Assembly: GCA_034406715.1 (NCBI GenBank)
Contig: CP137880.1
Span: 434,001 to 498,000 of the forward strand
DNA length: 64,000 nucleotides
Origin: Rhodotorula mucilaginosa
Taxonomy: Eukaryota > Basidiomycota > Microbotryomycetes > Sporidiobolales > Sporidiobolaceae
Direction of reading: 5' to 3'
The number at the start of each line of letters is the position of its first letter. Within the stretch, counting starts at the first letter, position 1. A program made the position numbers and the translations under genes. Below the pieces are notes generated by a model that was given only the letters and a program-made list of their open reading frames with translations, was not told the origin of the DNA and made no database searches. Below are positions 10,583-20,978 of this stretch, one piece after another.

Positions 10583-13500
10583 TCAGGACGGTTTCCAAGA
10601 CGCCACGAATCGCCAGAGGTTGCATTCCTCGAGCGTCCTCTTCTGCCGTTCGATAAAGTACTCCCAGCTCCAGCCGAACTCCATGTTCGTCGCCAGCCAC
10701 GCCGCGCGGATCCACCTGCGAACCTCGCGCTCGACGTGAGGGATGCGGCACAGGACGCAGTCGCGCGCGAGGTAGATGAGTCGCACGTGCAGTTGTTCGC
10801 CGCTGTTCGGCAAGGGGAGCGCGACAATGTCGGCTGTGGCGGGACCGACGACGAATTCGGCTCCGAGACAGCGCAGGGATTTGAGCTCGTATTCGACGAG
10901 GATCTTGTAATCCGCTGAGCTCTTCGTTTCGGTCGCGTGAGCGTAGACCGAGTATTGCTGAGCGAGCGTGAGTCGGATCGAGCGATTCGAAGACCCGTAC
11001 GACGCCTCGAGGTATTCGAGCATAAGTCGCATCCGGGTCCGGAGCCCGGCGCGCTTGCTGAACGTCGAGGGCTGTGAAACCGTTGCCTGCACGGCCGCGT
11101 ACTCCACCGCGACGAGCTCTTTTCGGAACCGCTTCTGGTCGGGGTCCTCGGCGCGTTCGGCGACACATTCCGGGCAAGGGCATCCGGCCTTCCCGAAGTG
11201 CGTCTTCATGATCTCGTCGAAGAGCCGTCGAGGGGCGTCGACAGCGATATAAGGGACGGTGACCTCTTCGCCCGCCTTGATTGGCTTGCGCGCGCGAATC
11301 GTCACGTAGTGCTTCGTGACCCGCCTGAGGGCATTCGCGCCGCAGGCATGATTGAAGGCGGACGCGCCAAGAAAGAGGCCTGTCGTGTCCGACGACCAAT
11401 AAGCGCGGTGGTCGCCTTCCTCCAAGTTCAGACTGGATAGGGACGCGACGCTGCAGGGGTTAGCATGCCGGAGGAGATCAATAGCGGGGAGGAACACACT
11501 CACGCATTTAGCTGGATGATCGCCTCCAGTCGCTCGATGTCGACATCTGCCGGAAGACCGAAGAGAGATGGCTCGTCGCGCTCTTGCATGTCGAAAGAGA
11601 GCTTGCCGGATGGAGGAAACGCCTCCCCGCCATACAGAGCGTGCACACGCGAGGCAGCTCCAGGATCGTCGACGATGATTTTCGCCAGTCGCCGCAGGAG
11701 CTCGCCCTTGGCCCCCTCGCATAGAGTTCCGGCTCGCAAGTCGAACCCGTATGACGACGTGCCTAGCCACAGTGATCCCACAGCAAATGGTAGTTCCACT
11801 GCAGGTTCACGCCGATTAGCGGCGCGGATCTTGCACTCAAGGCTGAATAGAACGTACGCAGGAGCAGCTCGCCGGCGTCAATGTCCCGTGTCGCTATGAC
11901 GCCTCGGCCGCCTTGTCGTTGCGGCATGTCGACGACTTTGATCGGTCCGAAAAAGTCTCCCATCGTAAGGGTGTCGTTCCTTCGAATTCGCTTGAGGGCA
12001 AGCGGATCGATTTGGTCCCAGCCGTACGTGCCCTCGCGACTTTGCTCGAGCGCCATCTCGACTGCGGCTTTGCCGAAGAGGGCATTGTCCTGGTCGGAGT
12101 CCATATCGAGTACGCGCGTGTACTCTTCCAAGGCGCGCTCGAATCGTCGCAGCCCGTGCAGTGCCGACGCGCGTCGGTACCGCGCCTTCTTTTCCGCCAA
12201 CGGCGGACCGGCCACCCCTTGAGCGAGGTACGCCAGGACGATCGACGCGTCGCGATGGCAAGAAGCGAAGTTGTCCAGGTGGAGGTGAGCCTGCGCCCGG
12301 TTCAGAGCGAGGGCTCGAGGGCGAGGGCGTCCGAATACATCTTAACGGCGCAGCCGTAGAACCCGCCGCCCATATGCTCATTGCCTTTGAGTCGCAGCAG
12401 TTCAACGCTGAGATTAGGTTCCGGTAGTTCGGAAGCCCACTTTGCGCCGTCCAAGAGCGCCGCGGATTGCGGGAGGAAAGCGTAGTCCGTGGGCGAGTCG
12501 ATTCGGATGACGATCGATTTGCCTCGGAGCGCTCGGGCAAAGACGGGCTCGCGAATGACGAGCGCTTGGCCGATAGGAAGGAGCTGGTCGAGTACGTTGC
12601 CCGTCAGGAGGCGTTCGAGGGGATGGTTGAAGATGCAGACATGCTCGGCGCGGCCGTCTTGATCCTCGACGACGAACGACAAGCATTGCCCGCTGACGGG
12701 AGGAGAAATGATTCGACAGAGCAGGTAGCGGCCGGAATGGATGCGCGGAACCTGCATCTCGCTGATGCGGACTGGAAAGCGGCTTACGTCAGTACATACA
12801 TCTGGAACCTGGAAAAGAGCGCATACGCGACTCACTTGGATTGAGCTCGTGTAACGGTGTAGACGAGAACGGTTTCCGCAACCCGACGAAGTTCATCGTG
12901 GACTCCATGCTGGTCGGCGTGTCGTACTCCGCGCGCCGTCTGCGCGCCTTTTCGAGCAACTTTTTGCGCACGCTCGGCGTCGGTTTGCGGGCCGGACGAT
13001 CAAATTGTCGGTTGTACGCCTCCGCCACTTCGATCTCGCCCAGCGCCGCCTGCGGAAGGTCGGCTGCACAGAAGGTTCCCTCTAGATCCTCCGACGAGAG
13101 TTTTTGCCTCCCTCTGCAATTGGAGCAGGAACAAGGTTGCTCGCTCGGCTGAGATCCGACGTCGGTGCCGGCGCTATTGACCGAAGTCGGCGGTTCGTCG
13201 GCGTCTCCGAAATAATCTTTGCCGGCCAAAGAATCGAGGTAGGCCTGAACCGTCATCTTGGCGAGCACCCGGAGAAAAGCCGGTTCGTTCCCGAGCTCGG
13301 GGTACAGCTTGCCCAGGAGCTGTGCTTCGAGCGCGAGCTCGTAGAAGATCTCGGTCGCCTTGGCCAGGTTCTCCGCGGTTGGATCGTCCCTTACGAGGGT
13401 GCTCGCCTTGGAAATGGCGTCGCGCTGCTTCAACGACGCCGAATGAGCCATCCAGTCCAGCATGGCCAGAAAGTAGGCGTGGCTGATCTCGCGAGCGTCT

Positions 13501-13643
13501 TCCAGCAGCTGCAAATCGTCGAGCATCGTCCCTGTCGTCGACGACGAGAGATAGCCCGGGGCTTCTTTTGAAGATGCCGCACTGGGCGCGGGTTTGGCCG
13601 TGAGAGGGGCCCTTTTGGCTCCTCGCGGAGCTGTACGACCCAT
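10583..13643 (-). CDS. TPR-SET domain protein, copy B (frameshifted or rescued by a cryptic intron)
   Basis: Middle paralogue, very similar to copy C (MGRTAPRGAKRAP, CSCSNCRGRQ, FCAADLP, VGLRKPFSSTPLHELNP, SGRYLLCRIISPP, VVDMPQRQGGRGVIAT, ASAFNHACGANALRR, EEVTVPYI, CPCPEC). Exons read as 13643-12836, 12771-11858, 11798-11504 and 11432-10583. The intron that splits RIISRP/VSGQC in copies A and C is absent. Their sum is not a multiple of three. Around 12311 the TPR segment lacks 22 bp relative to copy C, shifting the frame just after YSDALALEP and meeting a stop. Removing a possible 56-nt intron at 12346-12291 (GTTAAG to GCGCAG) restores the frame and joins to AHLHLDNFASCHRD, at the cost of part of one TPR repeat. 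The core SET motif reads NHAC where the other copies read NHSC. It is either a young pseudogene or a variant relying on a new intron. Confidence 0.75.
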
Positions 13644-13864
13644 GATTGTGCGCTTCGGTGTGCGGCGGGGACGACGGTGCAAGGTTGCCGGCCGGGCAGC
13701 GAGTTTTCGAAGTCGCGGTCAGATGTGTCGATTCGGAAGAGAGCGCTTGCTGCCGACGGGAACTCTGCGGACTGCAGGGAGCTGATCGCTGGTCCAGCAC
13801 TCGTATACGATGATTTGCTGTAGCCAGAACGGCACGTCGTTCGTCCCTCCACGTTCGAGGCTCA

Positions 13865-13874
13865 GTCACGTGAC
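13865..13874. promoter_or_regulatory. GTCACGTGAC palindrome upstream of TPR-SET copy B
   Basis: Same 10-bp palindrome as before copies A and C, beginning 222 bp upstream of the copy B ATG. It is followed by TCTTTTTCGCTCGCTC, similar to TTTCTTTTCGCTCCTAAC after the copy C element. The extended similarity between B and C partly reflects the recent duplication. Confidence 0.55.
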
Positions 13875-14023
13875 TCTTTTTCGCTCGCTCACTCCCGAAA
13901 AACTTGAAGTCAATGCCGTTGTCCATACTATACGATTTGAGACGGAAAACGGAACCTTTGGCAGGTGGAGGAAGTGTTGCCAAAGAGACTATTGTATAGT
14001 GACGACAACAGACGACGGAACGC

Positions 14024-14044
14024 GGGGGGGGGGGGGGGGGGGGG
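14024..14044. repeat. Homopolymer tract of 21 G
   Basis: An uninterrupted run of 21 guanines on the + strand, beginning 64 bp beyond the stop codon of TPR-SET copy C (a C tract in its transcript). The matching place beyond copy B has only GGGG, so the run arose after the duplication. Its exact length may be a sequencing estimate. Confidence 0.85.
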
Positions 14045-14107
14045 TTGGTGGAGAGGCAATGCTGTTCCGCAAAGAAGACAAGGACGCTGTGGCGGCGCGG
14101 CCGAGGA

Positions 14108-17100
14108 TTAGGACGGTTTCCAAGACGCCACGAATCGCCAGAGGTTGCATTCCTCGAGCGTCCTCTCCTCCCGTTCGATGAAGTACTCCCAGGTCCAGCC
14201 GAACTCCATGTTGGTTGCCTGCCACGCCGCCCGGATCCACTTGCGAGCCTCGCGCTCGAATTGAGTGATACCGCAGAGGACGCAGTCGCGCGCGAGGTAG
14301 AGGAACGGCAGGTGCAGCTTTTCGCCGCCGTTCGGCAAGGGTAGCGCGAGGATGTCGGCCTTGGTGGGACCGACGTTGAACTCGGCTCCGAAGCAGCGCA
14401 GCGCTTTGAGCTCGTAGTCGACGAGGATCTTGTAATCCGCTGGACTCTTTGTCTCGGTTGCGTACGCGTAGACTGAGTACTGCTGGGCGAGCGTCTGCCG
14501 GATTGTGCGGTTCGATGAGCCGTACGAGGCCTCGAGTTTGTCGAGCATGAGGCGCATTCGGCTTCGGAGCGCGGCCCGCCTGCTGAACGTCGCGGGCTGC
14601 CTCACCGTAGCCTGCATCGTCGCATACTCTTCCGCGACGAGCTGTTTCCGGAATTCTTTCTGCTCGGGATCCTCGGCGCGTTCGGCAACACACTCTGGGC
14701 ACGGACATCCGGCGGTTCCGAAGTGCGTCTTCATGATTTCGTCGAAGAGCCGTCGAGGCGCGTCGGAAGCGATGTACGGGACGGTGACCTCTTCGCCGGC
14801 CTTGATCGGTCGTCGCGCACGGATCGTGACGTAGCGTTCGGTGATTCGCCGCAAGGCATTCGCTCCGCACGAATGATTGAAGGCGGAAGCGCCGAGGAAG
14901 AGGACTGTCAAGTCTGTAACGCGGTAGGCGTCCCAGTTGCCTTCGTCGGTATTCAGGCTGAAAGAAAGGAGGCGCCTTCCGCGTGTGAGCACAGATTCTC
15001 ACTGTCTAGTCGAGTCGGGCGAGAGGAGAGCACTCACGCGTTCAGGTGGACGATCGCTTCGAGTCGTCCGATGTCGACGTCCGCCGGCAGAGGAAAAAGA
15101 GACGGCTCGTCTCGCTCCCGCATATCGAACGAGAGCTTGCCAGTCGGCGGGAACACCTCGCCGCCATAGAGCGTATGCACAAGGGAGGCGGCCTTGGGAT
15201 CGTCGATAATCATCCTCGCGAGTCGCCACACGAGTTCGCCCTTGGCATCCTCGATCACGGTGTCGGTGCGAAGGTCGAACCCGGAATCTTGATCGTCAAA
15301 CATCCGTGACCCTTCGGCGAAAGGCGTCTCCACTGCAAGCTTGGCTGGTCAGCAGCTGACCCCGGGTATCGCGAGAAGTGTCAGAAGAGGGACATACCGA
15401 GGAGCAGTTCGCCAGCTTGGATGTCCCGCGTCGCTACGACGCCTCGGCCACCTTGTCGTTGCGGCATATCGACGACTTTGACTGGTCCGAAAAAGTCACC
15501 GATCGTGAGGTCGGCCACGTCGGCGATCTCGTCCGGATCGAGCCGGTCCCAGTCGTACACGCCCGTACGACTCTCCTCGAGCGCGATCTCGACTGCCGCA
15601 TGGCCCAGGAGGGCTCCGTCCTGTTCGAGATCCATCTGGAACACGCGCTTGTACTCCTCCACGGCGCGCTCGAATCGTCGCAATTTGTGCAACGCCGACG
15701 CGCGACGGTACAGCGCCTTCTTTTCTGCGGACGGCGGACCGGTGACGCCCTGAGCGAGGTACGCCAGGACGATCGACGCGTCACGGTGACACGAAGCGTA
15801 GTTTTCCGCTTGGAGGTGCGCTTGTGCCCGGTTCAAAGCGAGGACGAGCCTTTCTTCGGGGGTCGGGTCGAGGGCGAGGGCGTCCGAGTACCCTTTCGCA
15901 GCCAACTCGTAAGAGCCCTCGCCCATGTGTTCGTTGCCCCGGAGCCGGAGCGCCTCGACGCTCTCCTCAGCTTGCGGTATATCGTACGCCCACTTTGCGC
16001 CGTCGAGGAGCGCGGCGGACGGCGGCAGCAGGGCGTAATCGGTGGGCGAGTCGACTCGGATCACGATCGATTTTCCGCGCAGGGCTTTGACAAAGACGGG
16101 TTCGCGTATGACGAGAACTTGGCCGACGGGCAACAGCTCGTCGAGTACGTCGCCGGTGTAGAGGCCCTCGACGGGATGATTGAAGATGCAGATATGTTCG
16201 GCGCGGCCGTCTTGATCCTCGACGACGAACGACAAGCACTGACCGCTGACTGTAAACAGAAGTTGGAGATGAGTAGACTGACGTGATTGGATCACGATGA
16301 GAACAACATACCGGGACGGGAGATGATTCGACAAAGCAGGTAGTGGCCGCCGTGGACGCGCGGAACTTCCATCTCCGAGATGCGGACTGGCAAGCGACTT
16401 GCGTCAGTACATGCATCTGGAGCCTGCACAAGGAGAGCGCCTGCGCGACATACTCGGTCTGAGCTCGTGCAGCGGCGTGGAAGAGAACCATTTCCGCAAC
16501 CCGAAGAAGCACATCGACGTCTCCATGTTGCTCGCCGTTCCCATGTCGGCTCGCCGCGCGCGCGCCTTTTCGAGCAGCTTCTTGCGCACGCTCGCCGGCG
16601 GCTTGCTGGGACGACGGGCGAACTGGTTGTTGTACGCCTTGGCCAGCTTGATCTCGTCCCGCTGGGACGGGTCGAGGTCGGCCGCGCAGAAGAAACCCTC
16701 GGGTTCGTCGTCCGCCGAGAACCTCTGCCTCCCTTTGCACTTGGAGCAGGAGCACGGTTGCCCGCTCGGCTGAGAGTCGGCGCCGCCGAGAGTGCTGTTG
16801 GCGGAAGGCGCGGGGAGGGGATCTTTGCCGTTGCGGCTACCGAGATCGCTTAGGACTTCGGGGTCGTTCTGGACAGTCAAGGAGGCGAGCATTTCGAGGA
16901 ACTCCGTTGGGCTGTCTGCGAGCTCGGGGTAGAGCCTGTCGAGGATCCCGGTTTCGCGGAGGATGTGATACAGGATCTGCGTCGCCTCTGCCTTGTTCTG
17001 AGGAGTGGGATTGTCGCGGACCAAATCGCCCGCGCGCAGCAGCTTTGCGCGCTGCTCTGACGTCGCCGAAGAAGTGTACCAGTCGGCCAGTCCGCGGTGC

Positions 17101-17237
17101 AGCCCTCTGAGAACCGAGATCAACGATGATTCGATTTCTGCGGTGCTTCGGGTCGCGCGCGGAGTTGCAGTACTGCTCGACGCAGGTTCGGCCGCCGGCG
17201 CGGCCTTTTTGGCCTTTCGAGGAGCTGTACGGCCCAT
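14108..17237 (-). CDS. TPR-SET domain protein, copy C (putative lysine methyltransferase)
   Basis: Third, intact member of the tandem family. Five exons (17237-16454, 16386-16312, 16249-15398, 15332-15038, 14957-14108) give 951 residues. Order: basic start MGRTAPRKAKKAAP; a helical region; Cys cluster CSCSKCKGRQRF with FFCAADL; FFGLRKWFSSTPLHELRP; RISEMEVPRVHGGHYLLCR; SFVVEDQDGRAEHICIFNHP; VIREP and SPTDYALLPPSAALLDGAKW; TPR helices (ALRLRGNEHMGEGSYELAA, SDALALDPTPEERLVLALN, KALYRRASALHKLRRFERA); then SET. The SET part starts at GPVKVVDMPQRQGGRGVVAT and has GASAFNHSCGANALRR, AGEEVTVPYIA with the Tyr expected near the catalytic site, and a post-SET CPCPEC. The canonical NHSCxPN reads NHSCGAN. 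No MYND finger is obvious between the SET halves. Targets unknown. Confidence 0.87.
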
Positions 17238-17777
17238 GGTCTTGAGGCTCTGGTCTGCGGCGGGGACGACGGTGCGAGTTGCCGGGTCGAAGCGGCGACT
17301 TTTCAGAGGCGAGCCGCGGTGCGGGTTATGTCGACGCGGCGGAAGTTGGACGGCAGGAACTCCGCGATCTGCGCGGAGCTGGGATTCTGGTCCGGCACTC
17401 GTGTACGCTAGAGTGCTGCACGCAAAGAGAAAGCGCGTCGTGTGCCCCTCGCGGGTCGCCGCTCGCCCTCGGTCACGTGACTTTCTTTTCGCTCCTAACG
17501 TTATGCGGAAAAATTGCAGGCTCGCTTTTGCTTACGAGGCGTGCAGGATTCCTGCTGAAATGGCCAGTTTACCCGGTCGCAATACTTGCCAGCTTGAAGC
17601 TATCGAAGACCGACGTCATTCCGAGGTCTCCCGTGCGATCCGCTCAGGCCCCTCTGCCGGGTCTTGGAGAGAACACGGGCCCTCGTCGTCCCTTTTGGAG
17701 AACTGTAAACGGCTACTCCTTCTCGCCCGAGACGCAAGACGCCCTAGGCATCCGCATAAGCTGCCTTTGACGATACC
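17238..17777. other. Divergent promoter region between TPR-SET copy C and the 17778 gene
   Basis: 540 bp between two divergent ATGs. It contains the third GTCACGTGAC element and promoter sequence shared with copy B. No coding frame is supported. Confidence 0.6.
17472..17481. promoter_or_regulatory. GTCACGTGAC palindrome upstream of TPR-SET copy C
   Basis: Third copy of the palindrome, beginning 235 bp upstream of the copy C start. It lies about 300 bp from the divergent hypothetical gene at 17778, which it could also control. Confidence 0.55.
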
Positions 17778-18464
17778 ATGTCTTCGCGGGGTTCGTCCAT
17801 CCCACGAGACCTCGCCGACACGCCGTCGAGCCCATTCCTCCCCGTCGTCCCTCCCTCTGCCGCCATTCGCAGTCGATTCGTACGACGTCGGCCGACGGAT
17901 GCAACGAACGCAGTCAGTCTTGGCGCGGGAGAAGCCACAGTTGTTCCGTTTGGCGAGGTTGGGAGGGAGCACGAGACGGACAACTTTGACGTCCTGAGCG
18001 TCTTGTCCGGCTGGTCGACGGACGATGCCGATCCAGAGTCGGCGCCGTTTCAGCCGCGAGTGCGGGACTTGCGGATGCGGCGACCAAACATCAGGAGGCG
18101 AGCGCCTGTCCCTGTCGCCGTACCCGAGGAGGCTGCGCCAGAAGATGCTCCGGAGGTCGGAACGGAGAACGGCGAGTCGGCAATTTCGACGCAAAGAGCA
18201 CCTGATTCAGTTGACGATGATAAGGAGGAGCAGCGGCGGCAGGGTGCAGACCAGGTCGCAGAAGAAGCGAGGGAAGGGCAACACGGCGCCGAGAAAGAAG
18301 GGATGGCACCCCTCGAGCTGGACAGGCCAGCTTCGCCGACGGATGCCGAGGTGAGTCGATTACTGTGTGTTTTCGAGTAAGCAGTCGCAGACTGAGCCCT
18401 TGTCGTGCAGCAGGGGATTGACGCAGGCGAGATCGCCGGACGAGAAGCTGTCGAAAAGCGATGA
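17778..18464 (+). CDS. Hypothetical acidic protein
   Basis: Not recognised. Two exons (17778-18350 and 18411-18464) join in frame to give 208 residues. The N-terminus is MSSRGSSIPRDLADTPSSPF, followed by an Arg patch (RSRFVRRRPTD), an acidic Asp/Ser segment (NFDVLSVLSGWSTDDADPES), a basic patch (RDLRMRRPNIRRRAP), and a long Glu/Gln-rich tail ending EAVEKR. No membrane segment, signal peptide or catalytic motif is visible; it looks largely disordered. The intron has a consensus GTGAGT donor and a CTGAG-like branch, and the ATG context (ACC before ATG) is good. It shares its promoter region with TPR-SET copy C and lies 150 bp before FPGS on the same strand. Confidence 0.55.
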
Positions 18465-18616
18465 ACAAACGAGCAAGGAGTCCCTCTTGGTAGCCGGATA
18501 GACGGGAGGATTGTACTGATCTGATTCGAGTGTAGCTCAAGCAAGTCCGATAGCCGACCTGATGCAGTGAGAGAGAAACCGCGAGTGATGAGAAGGAGAG
18601 CAAGGTTGGCTTCCGC

Positions 18617-20881
18617 ATGCGCCCTTCGCTCGTCTCTTTGCTCTCGAGAATGACAGGCGGGACATCTACTCGCTCCTATGCCCAAGCTATCGACGCCCTG
18701 AACGGCCTCCAGTCGAACGCGGCCGTGATTGACGCGATCCGCAAAAGTGGGGGAAAAGGCGGCGATGTCCAGCTCAAGGAGCAGCTCGAGTACATGCAGC
18801 GGATAGGCTACTCGGTGCGTTCTCCACTAGGAATGAGCTAGCCCTGTGTGGCCCCGGTCGAGCTGCACGAGGTGGATGACTGACTCTTCCCTTCACGAAA
18901 CAGCCGTCGGATCTGAACCGGATGAACGTGTTACACATCACCGGCACTAAGGGCAAAGGCTCGACCAGCGCCTTTGTCTCGTCCCTGTTGACGACCCTCG
19001 CTCCGGACGCCAAAGTCGGCCTCTACACGTCGCCGCACATGGTCGCCGTTCGTGAACGGATCCGAATCAACGGAGACCCGATTGCGGAAGACATGTTCGC
19101 GCGGTACTTTTGGGAAGTCTGGGACAAGCTCGAGGCAGACCAAAAGGTGCGCTTCCTGCCTTCCGGGAACCTTTGGACGGAAAGGATTCCCTAGCTTACC
19201 GAGTGTCCTCTCTTTTTTTCGGTACGGTTTGCAACAGCGCGCGGATCCCGTCACGCCGGAGAAGCCTGCCTACTTCCGTTACTTGACCATCATGGCTATG
19301 CATGTCTTCCTACAGGAACGCGTGAGTGCACAGACCCCCGCTCGCAATCAGAAGCCGAGAGAGACATTCACACCTGCCCCTCTCGACGAAAGGTGGACGC
19401 GACCGTTCTCGAAGTCGGCGTCGGTGGAACGTACGATTCGACCAACATTGTTCCGCAACCGATCACGACCGGCGTGACAGCTCTCGGGATCGATCACATC
19501 TGGGTGCTGGGCAAGACTCTGCCCGAGATCGCTCACCAAAAAGGCGGCATCTACAAGGTAGGAGACCATTGCTTCATGCACTCTCGGATTTCACTGACTT
19601 GAGCTTGGATGCGGACAGCCTGGAGTACCCGCCCTTGCGATCAAGCAAGACGAGGGACTTGACGTGCTGGAAGCGCGCGCAAAGGAGCTGAAGGCATCCT
19701 CCTTCACCGTCGTGCCTGAACACCCGCAGTTCAAGGACATCAAGCTCGGTACGTCGGGTATACAGGCTGTCTCTGGGTGTCAGTTTGATTACTGACGCAA
19801 CACGATCACCTGCAGGCCTCGCGGGGATCCACCAGCGGTCCAACGCTTCTCTCGCCGTCGCTCTCGTCCGCTCCTTCCTTGCCTCGGACCGATGCCCGCC
19901 AGCCTTCTCCGCCGCATCTTCCGCCACCACCAACATCACCACCGCTAGCGAACCATCATCATCAGCGGCGGAGAAAGACTCGCTGCCCGCTCTCCCCACC
20001 AACTTGGTTGCGCCGAATCCGCTGCCGCAACCGTACGTCGCAGCGCTCGAGCAGACTCGGTGGCCTGGTCGGTGCCAGCTTTCACCCGACCCGAAAGACG
20101 CTCGGCTCAAATGGTACCTCGATGGAGCACATACCGTCGAGAGCCTGAAATGCTGTGGTGAATGGTTTGCGGAAGAAGCGCTCGCGAGGTGCGCTCGTTT
20201 CCTCCTTTGCGCGCGAGAGCGACTTTGTTCAGACCGAGCTGACATCCGATCCTCGCGTGATTCCGTAGACAGGAGCCTGCGGAGCGCGTCTTGATCTTCA
20301 ACTGCACTTCAGGTCGATCGGGTCTTTCTCTCCTCGGCGCCCTGACCAGCTCACTTTCGCCCGACGCGTCCGAGCCCCCCACCAGCAAGCAGCCGTTCAA
20401 GCACGTCATCTTTTGTACCAACACGACTTTTGCTTCCGGTTCCTCCAAGGGTGGTGAGCACGCGCGTCCGCGCGAAGTCCTCCTCGAGTTGCGGAGTCTG
20501 AAGATATCATGCCTCGCGAGACTGATCCCTCCCCCTCGCGTCATTCCTCGTCGGTCCCGTCCCACTCCGTCTTCGCCACCTCCTTCCTCCTCTTCTGTGC
20601 CGTGCGAAGACTTGACTTCGAATGCGGTGGACGCGAAAGACCTCGAGACCCTGGCGACGCAGCGCGAACTCGCAGCGGCGTGGGAAGAGCTTGCCGCCAC
20701 CGTGGTCACCGACGGCACCGCCCTCAAGGCCAACGTGCACGTCCTCGGTTCGATCGAAGAAGCGATTGACGTGGTCCGCAAGGAAGCGGCCCAGGAGAAT
20801 GGCAGGGAGGTCCAGGCGCTCGTGACTGGTAGTCTGCATCTCGTGGGCGGAGTCATGGCGGTGGCAGATCTGCCTCTCTGA
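18617..20881 (+). CDS. MET7: Folylpolyglutamate synthase
   Basis: Adds gamma-linked glutamates to folates so that they are retained in cytosol and mitochondria; needed for methionine and purine synthesis. Seven exons (18617-18814, 18904-19146, 19238-19321, 19393-19557, 19619-19748, 19816-20188, 20269-20881) give 601 residues, normal for the family. Motifs: SYAQAIDALNGLQSN, LEYMQRIGY, NVLHITGTKGKGSTSAFVSS (ATP P-loop), GLYTSPHMVAVRERIRING, FRYLTIMAMHVF, DATVLEVGVGGTYDSTN, ALGIDHIWVLGKTLPEIAHQ, KGGIYK, LAGIHQRSNASLAVAL, WYLDGAHTVESLKCC and VLIFNCTSGR. The extra N-terminal ~20 residues may form a mitochondrial leader, with the later Met residues as cytosolic starts, as known for this enzyme. The last exon has a Pro/Ser/Arg-rich stretch (about 20460-20600) that could hide a further intron. 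It converges with the next gene (97 bp between stops). Confidence 0.93.
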
Positions 20882-20978
20882 GTGGACTCGGCCTTTGTGA
20901 AGATGGGGACATAGAGGACTTTGCTTGTAATGGCTACAACAAAGATACGGATCAAGAAAAGAGAGAAGCACGGTGCGC

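Larger units (their letters stand above)
13644..14107. other. Spacer between TPR-SET copies B and C (promoter of B)
   Basis: 464 bp. The part next to copy B (CGGCGGGGACGACGGTGC then GTTGCCGG at about 13659-13690) is almost the same as the sequence before copy C, so the duplication carried the promoter. It also contains the CACGTG palindrome (13865-13874) and a 21-G tract (14024-14044) in the 3' flank of copy C. Confidence 0.6.

Noticed and set aside
10311-11399. Additional frames within TPR-SET copies suggesting extra genes
   Set aside because: They are off-frame readings of the SET exon, rich in Arg, and lack motifs.
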